Assembly: GCA_029891385.1 (NCBI GenBank)
Contig: CM057230.1
Coordinates: forward strand, 33,001,402-33,065,401
Length of the DNA stretch: 64,000 nt
Origin: Erythroxylum novogranatense
Taxonomy: Eukaryota > Streptophyta > Magnoliopsida > Malpighiales > Erythroxylaceae
Reading direction: 5' to 3'
Below are positions 1 to 12,077 of the stretch, piece by piece. How positions within the stretch are numbered: the first letter of the stretch is position 1; each line of letters starts with the position of its first letter. A model generated the notes under the pieces. That model saw only the letters and a program-made list of their open reading frames with translations, did no database searches and was not told where the DNA came from. Position numbers and translations under genes: made by a program.

Positions 1-2235
1 ATAGGTGATTGATAAGGAATTAGAAACAATATCGAGATTGGTACCAAGAAATTACTGAGATAGGGTCAGAAAGTCAGGTAATTTAGTTTATGAAGGCAAG
101 TCTTCCTTGACCAGTAGCTGAGATCATAAGCTCTTCTCTAGATTCAACAATGGAATTTGGTAATTCTTCCATCGTCCAGAGGTCAAAGGCCCCTCGCTTG
201 AGTCAATCAGGTTTGCTTCAGAAAGAAATCGACAGACGCAACGGAGGGAATTTTGAAATAAGATGACAGGTCTCCCAGAAAGGTTGTGATGTGTTGTCTT
301 CTTAAAAAAAATGAAAATGAGAATATTGGAGTTATTTCCATAACAAAGACTTAAGCATAAGAGTTAGAAAAGGCTATCGGGAGTGTAAATATATTTTTGT
401 TAATGTAAAGTATCCAACTATTTAAGAGGATTTCAGCAACTCGAGGAGACATTCTTGTTCATGTGAGGTGAAATTTGGTCCATATCATAGGCTGTGAAAA
501 TATATTTGGAAACCATAAATTATCTCTAATTGGGGTATAAATCGAAATGAGTGGGAGAAACAGGTATAAATGAACTGACATTAGCATAAGTCAATGTGGA
601 ATCATCGGGAAATTGAAAGAACTGCTGAAATCCGTTGAGAAAAAGGAAATTTAGCATGTGATCATACTACTGCATTGAGAACTAAATGAGTTTGAGGTTA
701 TATCTATTGGAGTTAACCATACCCCGATAGGATTATGATATTAAAGGTTAATGTGAGACAAGCAACAAGATATCAATGAGTGACTATGAACATATTGACA
801 AATGAAGATGAAATTTTGAATACTTGAAGGAAAAATACGTAAGCCGCGTTAGTTAAGTATGCCATTCGGATTTGTGGATTTTGTAGTAGGTTCCCAATCG
901 AGATCAAGAGGGAACTGTTGTAATGTATAAGGTGATCTTGTGTACCTAAAGATAAATATAGCTGCATGAGTTAAATTTAGATACATGACTTGAAAAAAAT
1001 TCTGCAATAGTAGTTGGTTTGAAAACGTAGAATCATGATGTGGACAGAATCATATGAGATATACAATGACTAGACAAATTAGTAGAGATTAAGGTAAGAC
1101 TGGAATTGGAATTGGAAAAGATTTAAAGGATTGTGCTGAGGGACCTGTCCTAATAAAGCTAATGTTTCAATCAAGAGTATCAAATAGAACATTTCATAGC
1201 AGAGTATCACATATGTGGATAATAGGTTACTCAATCTAGTGCAACAAAGAGGGTATAGTGAAGAGTTAAAATGGAGCAAAAAGGAAATCTTATTAGTTTT
1301 GGAAAAATAACATCAGTTTTGCAAAAAGGAATTAGGAAAGCCTAAATTGAGGATTTGAGGAATAAAGTATATGTACTACCTGATAATGTGTACTACTTGA
1401 TAAAGTGATGTTCTCGTAAGTGTACCTCAAAAGAGCTCTTGGCGGCTAAGAATATCGAACTGAGTGATTATATGTTTGAGTTCCTTGCAGTCTTGACTAT
1501 TGGAGACAGATATAAAGCTTATATGTCTGGAATGCTTCAGCATATAAGATTAATATATAGTGCAAAGTGACTACAAGTAAAAAATTATTATTATTCTGGT
1601 GAGATGACACAAAGACTCGATCACCCTGAGTAAAAGTCAGAACAAATTTGAGATATCATTAGTGAGTAAAATAGTGAATAAAATGAATTTAGAATCTAAA
1701 TAAAGTAGTTTTGAAAAACGAATGGATTTTGGTGGATTACCTCGAAGTTGTGACTATATGGAGAAAGATGTGAAGGTTTAGTGTACTAGTACCGATGAGT
1801 AGTTAAAAAAAAGGAGGTGACTTGTCCTTGAGTGTATCACCTGTGTCAAGGTGTAGTTAGATGAGCTACGAAAGTAATAGGGGAAGCTAAGTGTGACATA
1901 AAGTGGTCCATATTAAACTATGGCAAAAATACAACTATGGAATTATAAATGATTTTATGGTTAGTATTGTTATAATCCGATATATGCGGTACTGAAACTG
2001 GAAGTAAAGAGTTAAATATTCTGAAACTCATCAAGGACATAATTGGGGAAGTATGACATCTAAACAGAGAATTGAGAGACCTATCGACGTTATCAATTGT
2101 TATTTTATGAAAGGAAGCATTGAGTAGAAAGATGATATAAGGAAATGGAGAAGTACATGAGATAATAGTACCCTTACCTTCTTCTTTATCAAAAGTGAAT
2201 TTCGAGAACGAAATTTTTATTAAGAAGAGGAGAGT
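1..2235 (+). pseudogene. Degenerate 3' end of a Tekay-type Ty3/gypsy polyprotein
   Basis: No long open frame survives. The last ~170 bp still read, with stops and shifts, like the C-terminus of Tekay/Del chromoviruses: a remnant of the chromodomain tail near 2120-2150, then a segment near 2158-2190 resembling the family's terminal 'MR(D/E)KYPYLF' stretch. This is followed by 'GAATTTCGAGAACGAAATTT' and a purine-rich tract (AAGAAGAGGAGAG, 2222-2234) that serves as the polypurine tract directly before the LTR at 2236. That order (C-terminus, GAGGACGAAATTT box, purine tract, TG of LTR) also occurs in the better preserved element at 32191-36901. Upstream of ~2000 I cannot assign domains with confidence; pol sequence is inferred from position. 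The 5' part of the element lies outside the window. Confidence 0.55.
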
Positions 2236-4372
2236 TGTAACATCCCATCACCGATGGGAAGGGTAACATGGTAATTTGGGACAGGTTATGAGTGTGTATA
2301 CGTATCTCGGCATGTTCATGCAAAATATGGCCTCTATATATATATGAATGAAAATTTTTGTATATGCACATGACTGTACATGCATTCATGACATTTCCCG
2401 GCATATGTGTTTATAAATGTGATTTATGTGAAACAATATGATTTTGTGCTTGAAAAGTGAATTTGAGTGGATTTTTATGTGTTTTACAATTTTAGGAAAT
2501 TTTAGGAATTTTTCTGGAAAATTTTGAAGAAAATTTTCAGACCGGAGAAATTGCCAAGTGGCGGATTGATTGGATTTTCGGTACTGAAAAAGATTGTCCA
2601 ATGGCACTGGAAATTAGATGCATTATTTTAGGATTTCTTATTGTGAGCCATTAGAATTTGGAGAGAAATTGGACTAGAAATTGAATTGTTATGGGAAAAG
2701 AAATGAATAAGTGCTTAAAACAAAGACAAGTGGCAAGTCACACTTGTCACTTGCCTACTTATGTCTTAGACTAGTTTGTCTTTTAAATAAGCTCACCATT
2801 GGAAGCTTTCCGCGATGCTTTGTTTGAAAGAGTCAAAATCCCTTTTAAATGCCAAATTTTCCTTCTCATCTGAAAGTTTCCTCTTCCTCCTTCGTTGGTG
2901 CTTTTCTCCTTGTAAGGTGCTACTCTTCTCCTCCAACTAAAGCTCGTTTATCATAAGTGTTTCCTTTTCATGTGTTCAAGCTTAAGCCTTCTGTATCCCT
3001 TAAAAATGGTGATTGTCGTGTATGTGAAGTGAAGAGGAGGAATTGGTGAGTTGCTGAAGAATTGAAGCATTAAAGGCTTGTTAAGTGAGAATTTTGTTTT
3101 ATGGTATTAAATTGGTAGTTGATGCTTAATTTGTGATGTCTTGAACATTAATTTCATGGTACTTGGGATTAGCTTGGATGGGTATAAATTTATGTTTGTG
3201 TAAGGAAGAATAATATAACATGTAAAGTATAGTTAAATTGTGTGTTTTGGATGGATTTTAGTGATGTTAGATGCTTAATTCTTAAAAGGAAATGATTGAG
3301 TATGTGTGCTGGAATTTTGTGGATTTATGTTTAAATGAAGTTCTTGATGAAAATTTTTCTAAATGAGTAATTAAATTGGATGTTTATTGATGTAGAAATG
3401 GTATTGGAGTGATAGGAGTAGAGTTAGGTATAAAATCTGGAAATTTTACTTTGTGTATGTTTCAGATATTTGATCATAACTTTTGATATGGTTATGCTAT
3501 TGAGTTGAGGTTTGGCTTAAATTAAACTTAAGAAGTTTGGCTAGAATTCTTATGAAGGAAGTTTTGTCTAATTGTGGCTTGAAAGGTTTTGAATTGTGCT
3601 TTGAAAGTGAGATACATGTGCAAGGTGAATAGTGGTGATTCTAACATTGATGATTTCATGATCAGATACTTTGGAGAATTTTTCTAGGATAAAAGTAAAC
3701 AGATTTGGGGAAAATAGTCTTCATGGAAGTTGAAGAGTTTCTTGTTAGCTTTCTATCTCCACTAAGGATGACATTTTTTAATTTTTAGGTTGAAAGTTAT
3801 GACTTATTAATATTCAGATGGTAATTCAGGTCATAATGTGTTTTGTGTGCAAATGTCTCTAAGTGTATAGGTTTTGTGATTTTTATGTTCTGACGCCAAG
3901 TTTGGACTGTTATGGGTTAAAGTAGCTCAAGTGATCTTATGGAAAGTTGTAGAGGAATATTTTAGCTTTGTAATAAGGTAAAATATGCGAATCTTGGAAG
4001 TAGGGATTGTAAGTTATGAATTTTTAAAGGTTGGACATGGTTTAGGTGAAATGGTTGTCTAACAAGCTTAACAGGGCAGTCACAGCAATGGGAGAATTTG
4101 ACCTAGTTAGAAGTGGAATTTGCTTCTAAGTTCTTCATGAGAATTGTAGCATGTTTTCTGATCTTTCCATTGCTTTAAGATATGGAATTTTTGGATAAGG
4201 GTATAAGAAGTTATGATTTTTGGAAGATTGTGTTACTGTTGAGGATCTCTTAGATAGGCAGAAACCTTGATTGAGAATTTGATTTGTTTATAGGTTGAAT
4301 TTGCTTCTAGGTCCTTCATGAGACTTGAAGCATGAGTTTTGATCTTTTCAGTGATATAGAGTATGTAATTTT

Positions 4373-5488
4373 TGTTGGATCGCGTACGGTCTAAGTATTC
4401 ACAATACACTGCAAAAAAGACCATACAACAACATGATTTATAATCGAAAATATCAAGGATGTACGAAAATACCTTATTTTTGTGGATAGGTTGCTTCTTT
4501 TTCAGATTCCAAGACACTGCAAACGCGAATGCCCTCTACCGGTATCCACACGAGTATGCACGATCCGGGCTGCGGCTATGGTGTGCTAGCACGTCCTGAA
4601 ATTCTTCCGGAACGCCGCACGATTTTCCTCTCGGATGGTGGCTAGGGTTTCGTGACAATTGTTTCTTCTACCTTAATGAGACCTAAGCTTCTCTATTTAT
4701 AGAGAAACCCTAATCCCATTGAGGCCCTAATAAGTTTCGGCCCATTATATCTCATATAATAGAAGCCCGACAACTTAATCCAATCTAGCCCAATAAATAT
4801 ATCTACATATATTTATTCAATACCTAATAAATAAGTTTCGGCTCATTTGAGCACGGCCATGCATTTCTTCAGTCACACTTGTCAAGAGGCCCAAATGATA
4901 TCTCTTTCATTTAAGAGAGGTACAAATCCCATCTACGTCATTCACATCCCTCCGCATGATTCATTTAGTGTCCAATATAAGACTACTTATTATTTGGTTA
5001 AAAATAACTTAGTCTAATATCAAAACACTAAATTCCTCATGTAGGGAACCATGATGACTTCAGGTCAAAGGACTAAATTCAAACCATATAAAGAATCACT
5101 AATGACATGAAACCATGTAGTATTCTTTATATGGGTCGGTCCAATATATGTTCTCTAACATATATCTATGTTTCTGATTTGATATCTCATATCCATGATC
5201 AGTAAAACGTGATCATCAACAAGAACACATACTAGCCTTAATTCATTATTGTTCCACCAATAATGATCGACCAGGGACAGTCTAGAATAGTATTATAACG
5301 CTTATGGTTTTACTATCAAGTCACATACTTGATGACATAAGTCTAAAACCATTCATGGAATGTAAATCACATTACATAAACGAAATACATGCATATATGA
5401 AAGGAATACCTCATAATATATTATTAACAAGTCATAATGTTAATACATGAATCACAATTATCCATTGGCCTAGGGCACACTACTAACA
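4373..5488 (-). repeat. 3' LTR of copia-1 (311 bp shorter than its partner)
   Basis: It begins TGTTGGATCGCGTACGG and ends GGGCACACTACTAACA, followed by ATCTCCCACTTGC, the complement of the classic copia polypurine tract. It is 1116 bp against 1427 bp for the right LTR. The missing block corresponds to about 11110-11432 of the right LTR. At the break (4831-4848) lies a short filler resembling 'AAGTTTCGGCCCATT' found about 100 bp upstream (from 4732), which suggests repair with template switching. Confidence 0.92.
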
Positions 5489-5503
5489 ATCTCCCACTTG
5501 CAC
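5489..5503 (-). other. Polypurine tract of copia-1
   Basis: On the minus strand this reads GCAAGTGGGAGAT immediately before the 3' LTR (TGTTAG...). It is the standard primer site for plus-strand DNA synthesis in plant copia elements. Confidence 0.85.
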
Positions 5504-7743
5504 TAGGCCCAATCGGTCAGATATCTAATACCTATAGACCTCGTATGACTCTTATGTTTAGGCTATGGAAGAGGTTTAGTAAGTGGATCGACAATGTTGT
5601 CATCTGTGCCCACTTTGCATATCTTCAGATGGAAACGTTTGAGTATGTGTTTGGATCTATGATGTGAGTTTGGTTCCTTAGCCTGCGCTATAGCCCCATT
5701 ATTATCACAATAAAGGTCTATAGGACTTGCAATGCTAGGAATAACTCCAAGCTCTGTAATGAACTTCCTGATCCATACAGACTTCCTTAATGCATCCGAG
5801 GCAAAGAATGTACTCGACTTGGTTGTAGAATCAGCAACAGTGTCTTGCTTTGAACTTTTTCAGCTCACTGCACCTCCATTCAAACAGAACACAAAACCTG
5901 ATTGCGATCTAAAATCATCTATGTCAGACTGAAAACTAGCATCAGTGTAACCATTTACAATGAGCTCTCCTTCAAGTCCTTCATAGACTAGGAACATATC
6001 CTTAGTTCTTCTCAAGTACTTAAGGATATTCTTAACTACTATCCAGTGGCTCTCACCATAATTAGATTGGTATCTACTTGTTATGCTCAAAGAATATGAG
6101 ACATCTGGTCGAGTACTTAACATGGAATACATGATAGATCCAATTGCAGATGCATATGGAATCTTACTCATGCGCTCAAGCTCTTTACCTAAAGTAGGAC
6201 AATCCTTCTTAGAAAGCTTGATTCCATATGACATTGGCAAGAATCCTCTCTTGGAATCTTGCATCTTGAACCTTTCGAAGATCTTATCTATGTATGTACT
6301 CTGACTTAGGCCTATAAGCTTTCTTGATCTATCTCTATAGATCTTAATGCCTAAAACATAGGCAGCCTCACCTAAGTCTTTCATTGAGAAACGCTTCCTT
6401 AACCAAATCTTGACACTCCGTAAGGTTGGAATATCGTTTCCAATGAGCAGTATGTCATTAACATATAAAGCTAAAAAGATAACAGCACTCCCACTAACCT
6501 TTTTGTAGACACAAGGTTCATCTTCATTCTTGATGAATCCAAACTCTTTGACAACTTCATCAAAACGAAGATTCTAGCTTCTTGATGCTTGCTTCAATCC
6601 ATAAATGGATCTTTGAAGCTTGCACACCTTTCCCGAATTCTTAGGATGGACAAAACCCTCAGGCTGTATCATATATACATCCTCAAGTAAGTTTCCATTA
6701 AGGAAAGCCTTTTTGACATCCATTTGTCATATCTCATAATCATAGTATGCAGCTATGGCAATAAGAATTCTAATGGATTTGATCATGACCACTGGAGAAA
6801 ATGTCTCATCATAATCAATTCCATGAACTTGTCTATAACCTTTAGCAACAAGTTTTGTTTTATAAGTGTGCACATTTCCATCCATGTCGAGTTTCTTTTT
6901 GAAAACCCACTTACATCCAATGGTCTTCAAGCCATCAGACGGATCAATCAAAGTCCAAACTTGATTGTCATACATGGATTGCATCTCTGCTTTCATGACC
7001 TCTAACCATTTAGCAGATTTTGGACTTTTTATAGCTTCTTGATAGGATGTGGGCTCATTATGATCGATGAGCATCACATTATCATCATCAGTAACGAGAA
7101 ATCCATATCTCTCGGGCTCATGACGAATCCTATCAGATCTACGTAGGCCTTGTGTTGTTGAAGGCTGCTCATCAACAGCTCGTGAGCTCACTTCAATCTC
7201 CTTTTCAGGTTCAATGTCATTTTGTGAAACTTGAATTTCTTCAAGTTGTACTTTACTCCCACTGTTTCCTTTGGAAACAAATTCCTTCTCTAAGAAAAAA
7301 ACATTTTGAGCAACAAACACTTTGTTCTCTGATGGGATGTAAAAGTAATATCCTTTAGTTTCCTTAAGATATCCCACAAAATAACATTTTTCATATTTGG
7401 GTGCCAACTTGTCGGCAATTCGACGCTTCATATAAGCCTCACAACCCCAAATCTATAGAAAAGATAAATTGAGATGCTTCTCAGTCCATATCTCATAAGG
7501 TGTCTTTTCTACAGCCTTTGAAGGAATACGATTCAATATGAATGTTGCTGTTTCTAAAGCATAGCCCCAAAAATATTTTGGAAGATCAGTTTGACTCATC
7601 ATTGATCGAACCATATCTAATAGAGTTCGATTTCTCCTTTCAGAAATAGCATTCCATTAAGGAGTTCCTGGAGGAGTCAATTGTGAAACAATTCCACAAT
7701 CCTTAAGATAATCATCAAACTCTTGGCTTAAGTATTCACCTCC
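5500..7743 (-). pseudogene. copia-1 pol remainder: integrase core end, reverse transcriptase, RNase H (defective)
   Basis: Continues the gag-pol frame below 7743 on the minus strand. 7440-7743 holds the integrase core end and is broken by several nonsense codons, among them the TGA at 7744-7746 and a TAA near 7656. 6727-7431 is open and carries the integrase C-terminus and RT N-terminus ('WTLIDPSDGLKTIGCKWVFK'). 6400-6720 holds 'YGLKQASR' and the RT active-site region; 5860-6384 carries RT palm/connection and the start of RNase H ('YTDASFQSD'). The RT motif normally YVDD reads YVND (Asn codon 6457-6459). RNase H continues past a Trp-to-stop change near 5860. Most lesions are one transition from the expected codon, as in methylated, deaminating DNA. 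Function is lost. Confidence 0.85.
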
Positions 7744-9432
7744 TCAATCAGATCGAAGGATTTTAATTATTTTGCCAAGCTGATTTTGTACTTCATTCTT
7801 ATATTCTTTGAACTTTTCAAAAGATTCAGATTTGTGCTTCATTAAATAGACATACCCATATCTACTGAAGTCATCTGAAAAAGTAATGAAATACAAATAA
7901 CCTCCTCTCGCTGAAATGCTAAAAGGACCACATACATTGGTATGTATAAGGCCCAATAGCTCATTGGCCCTTTCCCCTTTACCTGTGAAGGGGGCCTTTG
8001 TCTTCTTACCCAGTAAACAAGAATCACAAGTCTCAAAAGGTTCAAAAGAATCAATGAATCCATCTTGATGGAGTTTTGAAATGTGTTTTTCATTTACATG
8101 GCCTAAGCGACAATGCCAGAGATAGGTTGGGTTCAAATCGTTAGATTTAAACTTCTTGGTATTTATGTTATAGATGGGCTCATTTGTAACAAAATCAGTG
8201 TCTAGAGTATAAATGTCATTTAATTGACGTGCAATGCCATATAAAATGTCATTCTTATAAATGGAAATACTTCTATTCTCAATAGAAAATTTAAATCCAT
8301 CATTCTCTAAACAAGCAAAAGAAATAATGTTCCTACTCATAGTAGGTACATAATAACAATTCTTAAGTTCCAAAATGAGTCCAATAGGCAAAATAAGATC
8401 ATAAGTCCCTACGGATAAAGCAGCAACTCTTGCTCCATTTCCCACGCGCAGGTCGATCTCACCAGACATCAATCTTCTAGTCCTTCTTAGACTCTGCACA
8501 TTAGTACAAATGTGAGTTGCAGCTCCGGTATCTAATACCCAAGATGCAGAAGGAGTAAAATTGATTTCTATAACAAACATACCTGAAGAAGTAGTCACAC
8601 TATTCTTCTTCTCTTTCAGCTCTTCCAAATAGAGTTTGCAGTTCCTTTTCCAATGACCAGGTTCATTGTAATGAAAGCAAACTCCCTCCTTGGGTGCCTT
8701 AGTCTTAGCTTTAGGCTTAGGCTTGGGCTTGGACTTGGGTACTTTACCTTTGTCCTTTGTTGTGCCCTTCTTCTTGAAACCTTTTCCCTTTTGAACCACA
8801 AGAACTTCATTGGTGGTCTTAACCTTTCCCTTTAAGTTCTCTTCAGCAGTTTTTAGCATCCCATGCAATTCATCAATGGACTTCTCCATATTATGCATGT
8901 TGTAGTTAAGAATGAACTGATCATATTCATCAGTCAAAGATGCTAGAATAAGATCAGTTGCTAATTCTTGACTAACAGGTGCACCTAATTTCTCAAGATG
9001 ATGAATGCAACTCTTCATCTTGAGAACATGAGCACTCACGGGTGTGTCAGGAGTCATCTTGCATGAATTCAATGCCTTAGTGGTTCTAAACCTCTCTTGG
9101 CATGCTTGCTCTTGAAACATAGTTTTCAGTTGAGCAAGCATGTCATAGGCCTCCATTTCCTCTAAATCCTTCTGAAGTTCAGAGATCATGGCGCCTAACA
9201 TAAGGCATGACACATCCGCAGAGTCATTGATATGCTTCGTGTAAGCATCCTTTTGAGTCTTAGGTGCATTTGCTGGTGGTTCCTCAGGGACGGGCTCCTC
9301 TAAGACATAAAGCTTTCTTTCTTGCTTGAGAACAATTCTCAAGTTCCTATACCAATCTAGGAAATTTGTTCCATTAAGCTTTTCTTTCTCTAGGATAGAT
9401 CGCATGGAAAGGTTGGTGGATGGAGTAGCCAT
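7744..9432 (-). CDS. copia-1 gag-protease-integrase open frame (562 codons, truncated by nonsense)
   Basis: It starts at ATG 9432 (MATPSTNLSMRSILEKEKLNG). Residues ~1-220 are the copia Gag (UBN2-type) domain with 'NFLDWYRNLRIVLKQERK'. A Lys-rich linker precedes a zinc knuckle at ~250-265 (CFHYNEPGHWKRNC), whose second Cys is replaced by Tyr. Protease has 'WVLDTGAATHICT'. The GAG-pre-integrase finger has 'WHCRLGH' and 'CDSCLLGK', followed by 'GLIHTNVCGPF', where the first catalytic Asp of integrase is Asn (codon 7936-7938). It ends at TGA (7744-7746) in place of the Arg codon expected in 'SDRGGEY'. It encodes particle and integration proteins in an active relative; here the changed residues argue against activity. 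Confidence 0.9.
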   Translation of the reverse strand: MATPSTNLSMRSILEKEKLNGTNFLDWYRNLRIVLKQERKLYVLEEPVPEEPPANAPKTQKDAYTKHINDSADVSCLMLGAMISELQKDLEEMEAYDMLAQLKTMFQEQACQERFRTTKALNSCKMTPDTPVSAHVLKMKSCIHHLEKLGAPVSQELATDLILASLTDEYDQFILNYNMHNMEKSIDELHGMLKTAEENLKGKVKTTNEVLVVQKGKGFKKKGTTKDKGKVPKSKPKPKPKAKTKAPKEGVCFHYNEPGHWKRNCKLYLEELKEKKNSVTTSSGMFVIEINFTPSASWVLDTGAATHICTNVQSLRRTRRLMSGEIDLRVGNGARVAALSVGTYDLILPIGLILELKNCYYVPTMSRNIISFACLENDGFKFSIENRSISIYKNDILYGIARQLNDIYTLDTDFVTNEPIYNINTKKFKSNDLNPTYLWHCRLGHVNEKHISKLHQDGFIDSFEPFETCDSCLLGKKTKAPFTGKGERANELLGLIHTNVCGPFSISARGGYLYFITFSDDFSRYGYVYLMKHKSESFEKFKEYKNEVQNQLGKIIKILRSD

Positions 9433-10128
9433 AATCTACAAAATTATGCAATAAGGGTCAACATTCTTATTTTTAAGAGGTATTAGCCCCCACTCAAATA
9501 AATAACCCTCAATTGAAAAATGGGAGAAACAAGATCCATATTTCACTAAGTCCTAAGAAAGCTTTGGCTTAACACTCAAGACTTAGTTATTTAGGTAGAA
9601 AACTTTTTTCAATTACATCACATGTAACTCTTGATGGGTTTATGTTAAAAATACATCTTATGTACTGCATGTATGTAAAAACCCAATCTTATGCCCTAAG
9701 GCCAAAACCGTTTTGATAGCTTAGTCAAGTTTAATCATACTTTACCAATGAATAGCACCATTATTCAAATGTCTTCCCTAGATGATCCCCACATGCCTTG
9801 CTTTGGGAAAAACCCACATAAAGATAAGCTAGAGATAAACATTGGTAAAGATTTATGGAAGGCATATAAACTTAAAATTATAAAGAGGGTCGTTCTTAGT
9901 ACATTATGAAGGCTACTAATCCTATTAATAAGGGTGTTTGTACTATGCTATTTCTAATCCTATACTACAACATAATTGAGTATATATATATTAGAAGTAT
10001 AGAATAGTAACTTATACATGAATATAAATATTCAAAACATATAAATAAACACATGTAACATCACCCAGAATATATAACACATAACAAACAAACAAGTGTA
10101 GGGGAAGCCGCCCCTTGCTGAGCTCGTC

Positions 10129-10332
10129 AGTCGACTGGAAGAGATGATAATCGACTGGTCGACTTGTGCTAGTCGACTGGAAGAGATGATAGTCGACTGG
10201 TCAACTTGTGCTAGTCGACTGGAACCAATGTCAGTCGACTGGAACAAACATTTTTGCTTAAACACTCATCTTCGCTCTCCGATCAGTCGACTGGAACGCT
10301 TCTAGTCGACTGAAAAGTTTGTAGTCGATTGG
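10129..10332. repeat. Palindrome array AGTCGACTGG in the copia-1 leader
   Basis: Nine copies of AGTCGACTGG or a one-base variant start at 10129, 10149, 10171, 10191, 10213, 10233, 10285, 10304 and 10323. Spacings are 20, 22, 20, 22, 20, 52, 19 and 19 bp. The first six form a 42-bp higher-order repeat. AGTCGACT is a perfect palindrome. The array lies between the PBS and gag, in the untranslated leader. Confidence 0.9.
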
Positions 10333-10630
10333 AGTATCCTTGTCCAACATGGATACTTGCGGTTTCCTATTCCACATCCATGTCTTACATGGTGGAAACC
10401 CTAGCAGCCACCATCTTTCGGTCAAACCCTTCATGCTTGTCATATATTCTCATCAGTACCAAGATAATCAACAAATCTGAAAACAACATGCATGAAATAA
10501 AAAACACTTTCGTATCACGCAACCAAAAACCGTGAGCACATGTAATCCAAACATGCATATTTTTTATTATACGTAAGCCAAAATCGTGAACACATGTAAT
10601 CAAAACACGTATATTAACGATTATACAGAA

Positions 10631-10649
10631 GAACCTGACTCTGATATCA
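10631..10649 (-). other. Primer binding site of copia-1 (initiator-Met tRNA)
   Basis: On the minus strand TGATATCAGAGTCAGGTTC lies one base from the 5' LTR. It matches the usual plant iMet primer site TGGTATCAGAGCCAGGTT except for transitions. It fixes the minus-strand orientation. Confidence 0.88.
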
Positions 10650-10650
10650 C

Positions 10651-12077
10651 TGTTGGATCGCGTACGGTCTGAGTATTCACAATACACTATGGAAAAGACC
10701 ATACCACAACATGATGTATAATCGAAAATACCAAGGATGTACGAAAATACTTTATTTTCGTGGATAGGTTGCTTCTTTTTCATATTCCAAGACACTGCAA
10801 ACGCGAATGCCCTCTATCGGTATCCACACGAGTATGCACGATCCGGGTTGCAGCTATAGTGTGCTAGCACGTCTTGAAACTCTTCCGGAACGGCGCACGA
10901 TTTTCTTCTCGGATGGTGGCTAGGGTTTCGTGACAATTGTTTCTTCTACCTTAATGAGACCAAAGCTTCTCTGTTTATAAAGAAACCCTAATCCCATTGA
11001 GGCCCTAATAAGTTTCGGCCCATTACATCTTATATAATAGAAGCCCGACAACTTAATCCAATCTAGCCCAATAAATATATCTACATATATTTATTCAATA
11101 CCTAATAAATTAGGCCCAAGAGAATAAGCCTAAATCACATCACTCTTTGTGTGCGACCCTGTAGGCTCATTTGATGTTGGCAATGGGCTTGATCACACTT
11201 CAAGGCCCATAAGTCATAAGAGGCCTCTAGCAAGACATTATGACTACCCAAATCAAATAAGGATCAATAATCTGATTTAACCTGTAACTATGGTTATAAG
11301 CTCAGTCCTTTTGTAACACGATATCAAGATTAATCACAAGGCATGGTACATGTCAACCTTTGATTAATCATAGTTTCTTGATCCCCAAGTTGACTGATTA
11401 TAACAAATGACATTGATGACTCTTCATTAATTCATTTGAGCACGGCCATGCATTTCTTCAGTCACACTTGTCAAGAGGCCCAAATGATATCTCTCTCATT
11501 TAAGAGAGGTACAAATCCCATCTACGTCATTCACATCCCTCCGCATGATTCATTTAGTGTCCAACATAAGACTACTTGTTATTTGGTTAAAAATAACTTA
11601 GTCTAATATCAAAACACTAAATTCCTCATGTAGGGAACCATGATGACTTCAGGTCAAAGGACTAAATTCAAACCATATAAAGAATCACTAATGACATGAA
11701 ACCATATAGTATTCTTTATGTGGGTCGGTCCAATATATGTTCTCTAACATATATCTATGTTTCTGATTTGATATCTCATATCCATGATCAGTAAAACGTG
11801 ATCATCAACAAGAACACATACTAGCCTTAATTCATTATTGTTCCACCAATAATGATCGACCAAGGACAGTCTAAAATAGTATTATAACATTTATGGTTTT
11901 ACTATCAAGTCACATACTTGATGACATAAGTCTAAAACCATTCATGGAATGTAAATCACATTACATAAACGAAATACATGCATATATGAAAGGAATACCT
12001 CATAATATATTATTAACAAGTCATAATGTTAATACATGAATCACAACTATCCATTGGCCTAGGGCACACTACTAACA
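10651..12077 (-). repeat. 5' LTR of copia-1
   Basis: 1427 bp, TGTTGGATCG...CTACTAACA on the plus strand. It carries the full sequence including 11110-11432, which is absent from the left LTR. The two LTRs are otherwise nearly identical by eye, indicating a fairly recent insertion. Right flank ATTTT completes the TSD. Confidence 0.93.

Larger units (their letters stand above)
4373..12077 (-). mobile_element. Complete Ty1/copia element (copia-1), nested, with TSD ATTTT
   Basis: This is a 7.7-kb element on the minus strand. Both LTRs run TGTTGGATCG...CTACTAACA on the plus strand (4373-5488 and 10651-12077). The flanks ATTTT at 4368-4372 and 12078-12082 are an exact TSD within the host LTR. From right to left it has 5' LTR, PBS, untranslated leader with a palindrome array, gag, protease, integrase, reverse transcriptase, RNase H, polypurine tract and 3' LTR. 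Reading order gag-PR-IN-RT-RH identifies copia. All domains are recognisable but broken by nonsense changes and altered catalytic residues, so the copy cannot act on its own. Lineage (Tork/Angela-like gag) is a guess. Confidence 0.95.
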
